Assembly (NCBI GenBank): GCA_963555705.1
Contig: OY743190.1
Coordinates: 22,575,491-22,639,490, forward strand
From: Ligustrum vulgare
Taxonomy: Eukaryota; Streptophyta; Magnoliopsida; Lamiales; Oleaceae
DNA length: 64,000 nucleotides
Reading direction: 5' to 3'
Shown: positions 48,906 to 58,952 of the stretch, piece after piece
Layout of the letters: the number at the start of each line of letters is the position of its first letter
Numbering within the stretch: the first letter of the stretch is position 1
Position numbers and translations under genes: made by a program
Notes under the pieces: model-generated
The model's input: only the letters and a program-made list of their open reading frames with translations
What the model was told of the DNA's origin: nothing
The model's database searches: none

Positions 48906-49808
48906 TCACAGTTGTTCGCTTCGAATAAACTCACGTAAACTTGGATCTAATATGGAGTCTATGTCTTTCAGTAAAATTTTATTCTCCTCACAAAATTCTA
49001 CAACGGCTACTTTTTTCGACTTAATTTTAGCTCGAAGCATCTGAATTTCATAAATTTTTTGTCTATCATCGCTTCCTTTCTTTAGAATCTGAGTGATTTC
49101 TCGATTATTCTCTGCGATTGATTGAATCATACTTGAAGATTCATTGTCATTTTTTCTTTTTCCTTTTGCTTTTTTTACCCCAATGAGTCGCTGGACAGAA
49201 CCGCCACTATTATCTTCATCTAGATGAAGAGAAAACGATGATAATCCAGGAGATGTAGGTGTTGGATGAACGAGGTGAGAGACTCTGATTATGACGATGC
49301 AAAATTTCCACTTTCCATTTGAAAGTGTGGAAATGTTGTACTAACATCGTCAGTAAACTTTTCAATATCTTCCAGGATGTACCAGACATGATCAACTTGA
49401 AACCTTTCTTTTCAGCCTTGTCATGTGCAAACAATATTTTTGCTCGATCCATCTGCAAGATTGTGGAAAGTAAATTAAGTTTCTGAGCTCATTCAACATA
49501 GAATTGTGAAATAAAATATTATATATAATATTCACGATATCTTATTCGGATGCACCGCTTGGATTAAGAAGTTCCACTTGTCGAACGCATCCCCTCAACT
49601 TAGCGACATCAGTTAAAATAACAGACATTCGAGATTGTAAAGACCTCAGAGGTCGACTTTGAGTGATATATTCTGGTTTGGAGCTGTTATAGCTAGAATC
49701 AACTCGAGACCTGAATTTATCCTTCGATTGGTTAATACCAATTGGATTTTGTGAAATATCAAGCCAAATATGAAATAAGTGTTTGTCATCTTCATTTGAG
49801 TATGACAC
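48906..49808 (-). pseudogene. Harbinger Myb/SANT-like (NAM-associated type) protein, broken
   Basis: In PIF/Harbinger elements this protein binds the transposon ends and works with the transposase. Exon 1 (49808-49542) has the SANT-like part: WLDISQNPIGINQSKDKF, then RSLQSRMSVILTDVAKLRGC and PSGASE. A TAA stop directly after GASE replaces the usual Gln codon. An intron follows (acceptor CTTGCAG at about 49450). Exon 2 starts MDRAKILFAHDKAEKKGF, suffers a shift near 49390, and resumes as the C-terminal helical part (SMIQSIAENNREI...EQL, ending 48906). Family assignment is good; function in this copy is lost. Confidence 0.75.
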
Positions 49809-49917
49809 ACTTCGTTTGCTTGAACTCGTTGTGAAGAGATTTCACAGAGTATGATAGATGGATTTGCAAGAAGTTAAGTGTGAGATAAAATATAAAACAT
49901 CATACCATATTTATAGT

Positions 49918-50196
49918 CAAGATAATGGTGTAAGATTTAAATCCAACAATTCAAAGCTAAAGAATTCCATCCAATGGCTAGGTAGTGATTTCTTTGATTA
50001 TGATGTGACAACTCCAACTGTACAAGATAATAGTGTAAGATTTAAATCCAACGATTCGAAGCAAAAGAATTCCATCCAATGGCTAGGTAGTGATTTCTTA
50101 GATTATGGTGTGACAACTCCAAGTGTACAAGATAATTGTGTAAGATTTAAATCCAACGATTCGAAGCTAAAGAATTCCATCCAACGGCTAAGATGT
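49918..50196. repeat. 105-bp direct repeat between the two Harbinger genes
   Basis: Units start at 49918, 50023 and 50128 (the last partial). Each contains gtaagatttaaatccaac and, except the partial last unit, tggctaggtagtgatttctt. The period of 105 bp equals 35 codons, so a spurious frame with a 35-residue repeat spans them. They lie in the divergent promoter region, and a TATA-like tatataag at 50219-50226 follows on the plus strand. Confidence 0.8.
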
Positions 50197-50276
50197 AAAT
50201 GAAATCATTATTAGACGACTATATAAGAGTGTTGCTTGTGCTCAAACGAATTCATCAAATTGATTCCAAACAAAAA

Positions 50277-50540
50277 ATGAATCTTGATATTGGAGGTCCC
50301 TCTAACTATTTATCTTCTACTTCATCTTCTCTTTCTGATGGAGATGATGACAGAGATCAACAACTGACTCTTCATCTTGAAGCAATTGATACAAAAGAGG
50401 AATTGATATCTCGTTTGTATCACAACAACAACCTCGTCATCTCTCACTTCCTTGATCAGAAACGAAACAACCTGACTCATAGCTCAATACATGGTCATGT
50501 CGTTATCAACCGCGATGGAGGTATCCCACTTGTTCGCAAA
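50277..50540 (+). pseudogene. Harbinger transposase, N-terminal fragment
   Basis: The start is chosen at ATG 50277 (MNLDIGGPSNYLSST), giving the usual Ser/Asp-rich leader, then LTLHLEAIDTKEELISRL and HVVINRDGG, which matches the conserved INRDRE-type segment of plant PIF transposases. The frame is interrupted at 50540 by the LTR element. The sequence on the far side continues in a different frame and begins far later in the protein. The central part, with the first catalytic Asp, was therefore deleted before the LTR element arrived. Confidence 0.75.
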
Positions 50541-50834
50541 TGTAGTGACCAAGAATTTTTACGCGATTAATAATTATTTTAATAGAAAATCGTGTCGCTA
50601 CTATTTCACCCATTTTTATTAAGTTAACGCCGCGACGTATTCGTATAGCCAAGTCAAGAAATAATCGAGATCGTTCGATTTTAAATTAAATTCCGAATTT
50701 CTAAAAATATCTTCATTCTCTTGATTTAAAGTATATTAAGTCCAAGTACTTAATTCAATGTTATCCCAATATTTATTTATACAAAAATTATTTTTATTAT
50801 TGAAATTAAGAAAATATATGCAAGCATGGGAGGT

Positions 50835-51325
50835 TCCATTATATGTAATCATGAAGAGCATAATATTTGTATAAATATGGAAAAGTATATGAATGATTTA
50901 TGTACTCCATTATATATAATCATGAAGAGCATAATATTTGTATAAATATGGAAAAGTATATGAATGATTGATAAGACTCCATTATATGTAATCATGAAGA
51001 GCATAATATTTGTATAAATATGGAAAAGTATATGAATGAATTATATACTCCATTATATATAATCATGAAGAGCATAATATTTGTATAAATATGGAAAAGT
51101 ATATGAATGATTGATAAGACTCCATTATATGTAATCATGAAGAGCATAATATTTGTATAAATATGGAAAAGTATATGAATGATTTATATACTCCATTATA
51201 TATAATCATGAAGAGCATAATAATTGTATAAATATGGAAAAGTATATGAATGATTGATAGACTCCATTATATATAATCATGAAGAGCATATTATTTGTAT
51301 AAATATGGAAAAGTATATGAATGGT
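50835..51325. repeat. 71-72-bp tandem array, seven copies (5' LTR)
   Basis: Each unit reads tccattatat.taatcatgaag... through gtatatgaatga. The unit endings (tttatgtac, ttgataagac, attatatac) roughly alternate, giving a dimeric higher-order period of about 143 bp. The array lies upstream of the TATA-like box, so it is in U3. The same array occurs at 57369-57859. Confidence 0.9.
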
Positions 51326-51534
51326 GCTTTACTTTAAGAAAATGATGTGTTAAAATTAATAGAATTGAATGATTATGTTTACAATATGCCAACTTTATAC
51401 ATCTATTTAAACCCATCTCTACACATATACACTTATTTCCAATCTCTTGACAAAATCCACAAGTAAGAGAAATTCAAGGTGGTCAAGAAAGTTTTGGTCC
51501 ATTTACTACTACACTTCATTTTAATCTTTTAAAA

Positions 51535-51903
51535 GGTAAGTATATCTTATGTTTTTATGAAAAGTAAGTATGTTTTTATGAAAGGTAAGTATATCTTATG
51601 TTTTTATGAAAAGTAAGTATGTTTTTATGAAAGGTAAATACACCTTATGTTTTTATGAAAAGTAAGTATGTTTTTATGACAAGTAAGTATATCTTATGTT
51701 TTTATGAAAAGTAAGTATGTTTTTATGACAAGTAAGTATATCTTATGTTTTTATGAAAAGTAAGTATGTTTTTATGAAAGGTAAGTATATCTTATGTTTT
51801 TATGAAAAGTAAGTATGTTTTTATGAAAGGTAAATACACCTTATGTTTTTAGGAAAAGTAAGTATGTTTTTATGACAAGTAAGTATATCTTATGTTTTTA
51901 TGA
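51535..51903 (+). repeat. 49-bp tandem array with repeated 5' splice-site consensus
   Basis: Units alternate ggtaagtatatcttatg and aagtaagtatg. Thirteen copies of gtaagtat and two of gtaaatac lie in about 370 bp. GTAAGTAT is complementary to the U1 snRNA 5' end, and the first copy is a strong donor (aaaag|gtaagtat, GT at 51536). The array lies just after the likely start of transcription. A plausible acceptor lies at 52187. The copy in the other LTR is 58069-58437. Confidence 0.8.
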
Positions 51904-52420
51904 AAATGTTTGGATCATTGCTATGAAATCAATCTCACAAGATTGTTATGGGTTCCATATGATATGTTTATGATTATACTAAGGGGACCGGAGTTTAGTA
52001 GCGCTACACATAAGAATTCTTGCCATTTAAGTTCGGTAAAATTCTTGTGTCTCCCTATGTTTATGAGTATTTCGATCCTATCCTATGTTATGATGAAAAT
52101 GATCCATATGCTTTCAAAAGAAAATTTATGCTTGGTATACTTACTGGGATTTTATAAATCTCACTCCACGATATTTACCATTTTCAGATAATTGAAGGTT
52201 CGAGGCGGTCAACATGGAAGTGGCAAAAGTGGTTAAGATTGATGAGATAATTATGTTGAACTTTATGTAAGAAAATTATGTTCTATTTTTATTCACAAAT
52301 AAAATTATGGGATTCTAATTATTCTTTTGAATAATTTTACATTACTATTTAAGTCTCGATAATATGAGATGAGTCACTTTTAGTGGCACTCGAATGGTCG
52401 AGAATTCGGGTCGTCACAGT

Positions 52421-52432
52421 TGGTATCAGAGC
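52421..52432 (+). promoter_or_regulatory. Primer-binding site (initiator Met tRNA type)
   Basis: tggtatcagagc, two bases after the LTR end. It is a perfect match to the common initiator-Met tRNA primer sequence of plant LTR elements. Confidence 0.9.
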
Positions 52433-54360
52433 AAAGAGTTTTAAAAACGATTCTGTAGATTTTTGAAATTTTATTTCTTTAAAAAAAAAAAATTTGAACA
52501 GTAATGATGAACAGTGAACGAAATCACTATTCATTATAAAAAAAAAAGTTGAATTTTCACATGTCAAGTATGGTTATGATTTTGAAAAGCATGATGAAAT
52601 TTGATGTGCGAATTTCAAGGACAAAATTCATTTTAAGTAAGGGAGTTTGTAATGTCCTGAAAATTTTATGGAATATAATTAGTTAGTGATATGATGTTTA
52701 TATTGATGTCTTTGATAAATTTCTAGAAGTTCGGGGACTAAAGGAAAAATAAGATTTGACGATAAATTTTATTTGGGTTAAGTTATTAATTATTGATGGG
52801 GAGATAATTACTATATCGATATTGGATTTGTTTTGAAGACTGTGATTAATTAGGAATTATGATTCAAGAAAATGTTGATTTTGATACAACCACATTAAAT
52901 TATTGTTGATTAAAGGAAAATAAGATTATATGAAATATTTTAACTCATCACTCTACTATGTCACTCTCCACGTATTGACTCCTCGAACCAGGTATGTTAT
53001 ATGCTTTGCAAGTCATTTACGATTTTATTAAGACATGTTAAGTATGAAATCTTCATATGTTATGAATCTTTATGTGTTACACATAATATACATGTCAAGT
53101 ATGATATAAATTGATAGAAGACTCAATTTTTTTATTCTTTTCAATGTAGAATCATGAGACAGAGAGGATATTTATATGAATTTTGGTGCATATTAAGCTT
53201 AGTAAGATTGACTCAATTAGAAATTAAGTTGTGTTGTAACTTTTGCCCAAAATATATGGAATAATATATTAAACAAACAAAATTGATAATGAATTCGTAC
53301 AATAATTTATCCCTTTATCACTACCTTTGTGTAAAAACAAGGGAAAAACTGTGGATGGTTATTAGTACTTCCTCTTCAAGTTTCAATTTTCGGTTCAATA
53401 ATTTATCCCTTTATCACTACCTATGCTTAAAAGCAAGGAAAAACTGTGGATGATTATTGGTACCACTCTTCAAGTTTCAATTCTGAAAAAAAAAAAAGAA
53501 AAAAAAAATTCAGAAAGAAAAGAAAGAAAGAGAACGGGTGTTGAGCATAATGGGAATAATATGACTTAAGAATGATTTTCAAAATAATTGTTGTCCTCGA
53601 GTTTAGAAATGATAAACCTTAAATGGACTTTGCATAATTGATTTTAGACATGGCATTAAGTATGAGAAGTCAACAGAAATGATTAGAAATATGTTCAGAT
53701 TATCTATCATTTAGATTTAATGAGAAATAGCGAGCCAATTTTATGAATTTTTATGAGATGTTAAGATTATAAGTGATATGATTTTAATGAGACTTTTATG
53801 AGAAGCATTATGAAGTTAGAGATTTAAAGATTTGGTTATTGGGAATTAAGTAATGGATATTATGTTGAGTAAGTGAATTATGCCTCTATATTGAAGAGAA
53901 ATTTATTATGAACTTTGGCCTTGTGATTAAATTTTGGGAATATGATTTATGACTTATAAATATAAGTATGAGTAATCTTTTGAGCCAATTAAGGTATTGA
54001 AGGAAGTGATATTGTGATATTGACGACTATGATTTGAAATTTCTATGTTGAGGAATTATGAATTGATTTTCTGGAATATTTTTTTATGATATTGAAGTTT
54101 GATGAAATTGTGGTCAATTTTTAGATCGTTGTGATCAAATGTGGAATTATTTATTATTGTGAGTTATGAAGTATGCTTACGGTTTGAATAAGTCCAAATT
54201 TCAAAGGAAACTCTGCCTAGAATTTTATCGTTTGGAATTAAGAGCATAGTATGGTATGCAATCACTAAGAGAATTGAGGTTAGACATGCAAATTCATTTA
54301 CATCACAAACGAGATTTAGTAGATGATAACAGAGATATTATTATTTTCTCGTAAGGAGAA
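52433..54360. other. Non-coding interior with an embedded LTR-like start
   Basis: No gene. At about 52610-52650 the words 'aatttcaaggacaaaattcattttaag' lead into TGTAATGTCC, closely resembling the purine tract and LTR start at 57040-57084. This looks like the 3' junction of another, related element, so the interior is a mosaic. Near 53270-53490 a direct repeat (caataatttatccctttatcactacct) occurs twice. Confidence 0.45.
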
Positions 54361-54429
54361 CACACAAGAGTCACACTGGAAAGAAATACATGAAACACGC
54401 AAAAGCAAAAGAAAGCAACATGGGAAATT

Positions 54430-54655
54430 CCTCAAATTGAGAGATGTGTTTCCGGAGTAGCCGTATCCTACCACCTCTGACCTTTTGAGGAAATAAAGAA
54501 ACCTTCAAAGAGGTGTGTTTCGAGAGTAAGAATACTCCGTAATCTACCACCTGGAACCTTTGAGGTACACACAAGATTTAAACATTAAGGAAAATCCTAG
54601 GAAATTAGAGGGGTGTCTCGAGAGTAAGAATACTCCGTACTCTACCCCCACCTAT
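54430..54655 (-). repeat. Three structured repeats downstream of the LOG-like ORF
   Basis: Copies lie at about 54438-54474, 54511-54553 and 54608-54652. The second and third share gagagtaagaatactccgta, which holds a perfect inverted repeat (gagta-agaa-tactc). Outer arms also pair (aggtg with cacct in copy two, ggggt with acccc in copy three). All lie within 230 bp past the stop codon at 54664, so they would form the 3' UTR of the antisense transcript. Confidence 0.55.
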
Positions 54656-54663
54656 TCTAAGAT

Positions 54664-55317
54664 TCATAAAGTTAAGTTTACATTAACCGGACTCCATTTT
54701 CGCTTGATTCCCCTTCCTTGCGACCAATCTATCTTAACCCCTGCTGGATCTTGTATTGAGATATATGACTGCAGCTTATCCAGTAGTTCATCAATAGTAG
54801 GAGCAGAAATAAGGAGCCTTCTGGAAAATGGAGAGATGAATCCCTGTTCCACAGCATAATCAAGAAAGGTTAACAAGCCATCAAAGAAATTGTTAACATT
54901 CAGAAGCCCAATAGGCTTAGTATGGAGATCTAGTTGAGCCCACGAGGTAATGTTAAAGATTTCTTCTAAGGTACCAAAACCTCCGGGCAGGGCTATAAAG
55001 GCATCAGAACCATATAGCATACAAGTTATGCGTTCATGGATGGATAAGGTTTGAACTTCATGCCCTCGTGTTTTTCCTGCAACATCTACCAAAGGGACAG
55101 GTATGACACCGATTACTTTTGATTTCTCTGCAAGAGAAGATTGGGAAACACAAACCATTAGACCACTGCTACCACCCCCATATACAAGAGTGATACCTTT
55201 TTCCCCCAGTTTCTTTCCAAGATCTACGGCCACTTCTAGATAACCGAAGCCTTTCCCCACTTTTGATCCACAAAATACACAAATAGTTTTGATCTGTCGA
55301 AGTTTTGGTGCTTCCAT
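54664..55317 (-). CDS. LOG-like cytokinin riboside 5'-monophosphate phosphoribohydrolase
   Basis: 217 residues, single uninterrupted exon, close to the usual plant LOG length. LOG enzymes release active cytokinin base from its ribotide in the cytosol. Visible features: ICVFCGSKVGKG (12-23), Rossmann-type YGGGSSGLM (46-54), IHERITCM (93-100), ALPGGFGTLEE (109-119, the PGGxGTxxE signature with the catalytic Glu at 119), and SWAQLDLHTKPIGLLN. Oddities: the nearly invariant Arg-Lys of HERK is Arg-Ile, and GLMG is GLMV; activity is therefore uncertain. Plant LOG genes normally have several introns, so an intronless copy suggests capture through RNA. A minus-strand TATA-like tttaaata lies about 80 bp upstream. 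It is antisense to the LTR element. Annotators sometimes call this family 'lysine decarboxylase'. Confidence 0.88.
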   Translation of the reverse strand: MEAPKLRQIKTICVFCGSKVGKGFGYLEVAVDLGKKLGEKGITLVYGGGSSGLMVCVSQSSLAEKSKVIGVIPVPLVDVAGKTRGHEVQTLSIHERITCMLYGSDAFIALPGGFGTLEEIFNITSWAQLDLHTKPIGLLNVNNFFDGLLTFLDYAVEQGFISPFSRRLLISAPTIDELLDKLQSYISIQDPAGVKIDWSQGRGIKRKWSPVNVNLTL

Positions 55318-55598
55318 CTTTGATAGTATAGAAGGGAAAACTTACGAAGAAGATGTGATTTTGGGATACCTGAACTATGAAATATGTTTGGCTATTTAAA
55401 GTCGGAAAAATTTACTGTTTTTGATTGATTCTGAAAAAGTAAAGATTTACTTTTGACAAAATCGGCCAACTTTTGACTATTTTATCAAAGATATTACCTT
55501 TCGGTGATTTAAAACTCGAGAAAGGAAAATATATTTTATTTCCAAAACGCGTGAAAGAAAACAGCAAAATATTTTAAATGTGTATCAAGAGATTTACC

Positions 55599-56198
55599 TT
55601 ATATCATTGTTGAACTGCCAGAAGCCTCATTTTGTAAAACAGACTGGCAAACAGGATCTTTTGCTATTATATTTTGGAGACTATAACGATTTTTGTCCTC
55701 GTTAAACTGAGCGTATAAGGAGAGAAGTTCACGTTGCACATAACCACTTGGGTGCGTCTCAAGAGTCAGTCGAATATCATCCAAAGACTCCTTACTCAGT
55801 CCACCCTTTATGAATTCGATTTTATCATCTCGATTAGTAGAAGAATATCCTAATGATTTGCAACGAGTATTACAGTTCCAACGAGCACATTTGTAGCAAC
55901 CACCCAGTCTTTTTGCTCTTCGTTTCTTTGCAAACGTGCTTTTGCCTAAACCAGGCATATGTTTTGGAAAGGTCATAGGTAATTCACCAGATAGTCGAAC
56001 TTTTGCTTCGATCAACCAGCGAACATCTTCTGGAACACCATGAGCCATCAGCAACCTCAATCTTTCGAGTCTTATTCGATAAATTTTCCTCAGATCATTC
56101 ATTGGAAGACTGGAATAATACTTGCGAATGTTTGTAAGAATGATATCCATGTTTTTGATGGATCTAACCTCTTCCCAGCATGAACTATTTAAAAGCAT
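55599..56198 (-). CDS. Basic zinc-finger protein, resembling plant-virus nucleic-acid-binding proteins
   Basis: 199 residues, intact, single exon; the true start may be Met17 (MDIILTNIRKYY). The middle has GVPEDVRWLIEAKVRLSG (54-71), then GKSTFAKKRRAKRLGG with a basic cluster KKRRAKR (92-98). Directly after it is a cysteine motif C-x2-C-x4-C-x3-C (101, 104, 109, 113). A basic stretch joined to a compact zinc finger is the layout of the small nucleic-acid-binding, silencing-suppressing proteins of carla-, viti- and allexivirus types. That resemblance is my inference from pattern, not a search. It lies 281 bp upstream of the LOG-like ORF on the same strand. Alternatively it is an unrecognised plant zinc-finger gene. 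Confidence 0.45.
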   Translation of the reverse strand: MLLNSSCWEEVRSIKNMDIILTNIRKYYSSLPMNDLRKIYRIRLERLRLLMAHGVPEDVRWLIEAKVRLSGELPMTFPKHMPGLGKSTFAKKRRAKRLGGCYKCARWNCNTRCKSLGYSSTNRDDKIEFIKGGLSKESLDDIRLTLETHPSGYVQRELLSLYAQFNEDKNRYSLQNIIAKDPVCQSVLQNEASGSSTMI

Positions 56199-57074
56199 TA
56201 AGGATCGGAGGGAATCCGCGTGATATTGATTCCAGCAAGAAAGCGCGGAATAGAATAATGGAAAAGAGGGAACAAGAGTTTATGCGCCGTTTACTTTCTT
56301 GATAAAAGGAAGATTTGATGATGACGGGATTTGAGATATGGAATATTTTCTTGGATTTTTGGGTACTGATATTTTGATATAATAATCAAGGTATAGAAAT
56401 AATACGGGGATACGTGAAAGTGAAATAAGGACTGTATTGAATCAGGATTAATAAGTTTGTGCAAGTGAAAGGAATACCTTACGGGAAATGTTATGATATT
56501 TGAGTTAAGAATTTTAATTATTTGGGAGATATTTGTTTATTGAATTTTGCAGAAATTTTGGGTTACAAATATTGGAAAGATAAACTGATGATTATGTTGA
56601 TATGTGAATAACATGTTTGGATATATTACATATAGAATATTCAGGTAATCGTTTTAATTATTTTGGGATATTTGGTGATAAGAAGAAATGACAAATTATT
56701 ATGGTATGATATGTTAGTAAAGATTTATTGAAATTTTAGAGATATTAATACGAATATTTGAGGTTACATGATACTATGATAAGTGACAGGTTACATGAGT
56801 ACTACAAGATATGATGAAATATCACATACGATTGGAAATTTTCATTTTGAGTTAGAATTTATGAGTAGACACATATGTCTATTATTGATAAGAAAAATAC
56901 ATGTTCTTAAGAATACAAAGAGATGCATTTAGTAAAAGTCCAGTGGGTTAGATATTATAATGATGAGATTACTAAGAGAAAGAAAGAAGAGAAGAGATTC
57001 TGATTAAGTGTTCAGAAATCATAAGATCAAGTAAGTTTAATTTCGAGGACGAAATTATTTTAAGGGGGTAAGTT
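56199..57074. other. Non-coding interior leading to the 3' LTR
   Basis: No gene. It ends with 'aatttcgaggacgaaattattttaagggggtaagtt' (about 57039-57074), the typical pre-LTR sequence and purine tract of plant gypsy elements of the Tekay/Del kind. Confidence 0.6.
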
Positions 57075-58952
57075 TGTAGTGACCAAGAATTTTTACGCGA
57101 TTAATAATTATTTTAATAGAAAATCGTGTCGCTACTATTTCACCCATTTTTATTAAGTTAACGCCGCGACGTATTCGTATAGCCAAGTCAAGAAATAATC
57201 GAGATCGTTCGATTTTAAATTAAATTCCGAATTTCTAAAAATATCTCCATTCTCTTGATTTAAAGTATATTAAGTCCAAGTACTTAATTCAATGTTATCC
57301 CAATATTTATTTATACAAAAATTATTTTTATTATTGAAATTAAGAAAATATATGCAAGCATGGGAGGTTCCATTATATGTAATCATGAAGAGCATAATAT
57401 TTGTATAAATATGGAAAAGTATATGAATGATTTATGTACTCCATTATATATAATCATGAAGAGCATAATATTTGTATAAATATGGAAAAGTATATGAATG
57501 ATTGATAAGACTCCATTATATGTAATCATGAAGAGCATAATATTTGTATAAATATGGAAAAGTATATGAATGAATTATATACTCCATTATATATAATCAT
57601 GAAGAGCATAATATTTGTATAAATATGGAAAAGTATATGAATGATTGATAAGACTCCATTATATGTAATCATGAAGAGCATAATATTTGTATAAATATGG
57701 AAAAGTATATGAATGATTTATATACTCCATTATATATAATCATGAAGAGCATAATAATTGTATAAATATGGAAAAGTATATGAATGATTGATAGACTCCA
57801 TTATATATAATCATGAAGAGCATATTATTTGTATAAATATGGAAAAGTATATGAATGGTGCTTTACTTTAAGAAAATGATGTGTTAAAATTAATAGAATT
57901 GAATGATTATGTTTACAATATGCCAACTTTATACATCTATTTAAACCCATCTCTACACATATACACTTATTTCCAATCTCTTGACAAAATCCACAAGTAA
58001 GAGAAATTCAAGGTGGTCAAGAAAGTTTTGGTCCATTTACTACTACACTTCATTTTAATCTTTTAAAAGGTAAGTATATCTTATGTTTTTATGAAAAGTA
58101 AGTATGTTTTTATGAAAGGTAAGTATATCTTATGTTTTTATGAAAAGTAAGTATGTTTTTATGAAAGGTAAATACACCTTATGTTTTTATGAAAAGTAAG
58201 TATGTTTTTATGACAAGTAAGTATATCTTATGTTTTTATGAAAAGTAAGTATGTTTTTATGACAAGTAAGTATATCTTATGTTTTTATGAAAAGTAAGTA
58301 TGTTTTTATGAAAGGTAAGTATATCTTATGTTTTTATGAAAAGTAAGTATGTTTTTATGAAAGGTAAATACACCTTATGTTTTTAGGAAAAGTAAGTATG
58401 TTTTTATGACAAGTAAGTATATCTTATGTTTTTATGAAAATGTTTGGATCATTGCTATGAAATCAATCTCACAAGATTGTTATGGGTTCCATATGATATG
58501 TTTATGATTATACTAAGGGGACCGGAGTTTAGTAGCGCTACACATAAGAATTCTTGCCATTTAAGTTCGGTAAAATTCTTGTGTCTCCCTATGTTTATGA
58601 GTATTTCGATCCTATCCTATGTTATGATGAAAATGATCCATATGCTTTCAAAAGAAAATTTATGCTTGGTATACTTACTGGGATTTTATAAATCTCACTC
58701 CACGATATTTACCATTTTCAGATAATTGAAGGTTCGAGGCGGTCAACATGGAAGTGGCAAAAGTGGTTAAGATTGATGAGATAATTATGTTGAACTTTAT
58801 GTAAGAAAATTATGTTCTATTTTTATTCACAAATAAAATTATGGGATTCTAATTATTCTTTTGAATAATTTTACATTACTATTTAAGTCTCGATAATATG
58901 AGATGAGTCACTTTTAGTGGCACTCGAATGGTCGAGAATTCGGGTCGTCACA
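57075..58952 (+). repeat. 3' LTR of the young element
   Basis: 1,878 bp, identical to the 5' LTR apart from one base that I can see. It contains the second copies of both tandem arrays (57369-57859 and 58069-58437). Confidence 0.93.

Larger units (their letters stand above)
50541..52418 (+). repeat. 5' LTR of the young element
   Basis: TGTAGTGACC...GTCACA. It contains a 71-72-bp tandem array (50835-51325), a TATA-like ctatttaaac (51403), a 49-bp array rich in gtaagtat (51535-51903), and a possible 3' splice site (ttaccattttcag, ending 52187). The frame at 51910-52191 is probably chance; it is duplicated exactly in the other LTR. Confidence 0.93.
50541..58952 (+). mobile_element. Very young LTR element carrying two antisense cargo ORFs, TSD GCAAA
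   Basis: LTRs of identical length (1,878 bp; 50541-52418 and 57075-58952) are flanked by GCAAA at 50536-50540 and 58953-58957. I see one difference between them (T at 50713, C at 57247). The initiator-Met type primer site tggtatcagagc is at 52421-52432. A purine tract (ttaagggggtaagtt) precedes the 3' LTR. The 4.7 kb interior has no gag, protease, RT or integrase. Instead it holds, on the opposite strand, intact LOG-like and zinc-finger ORFs. It must use proteins from another element. Confidence 0.93.

Noticed and set aside
49858..50202. 114-residue frame with a 35-residue repeat
   Set aside because: The frame is open because the DNA repeat is 105 bp long. It lies in the intergenic promoter region and starts without context.
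51910..52191. 93-residue frame in both LTRs of the young element
   Set aside because: It is identical in both LTRs only because the LTRs are identical. No similarity or codon bias is visible, and it overlaps likely leader/intron sequence.
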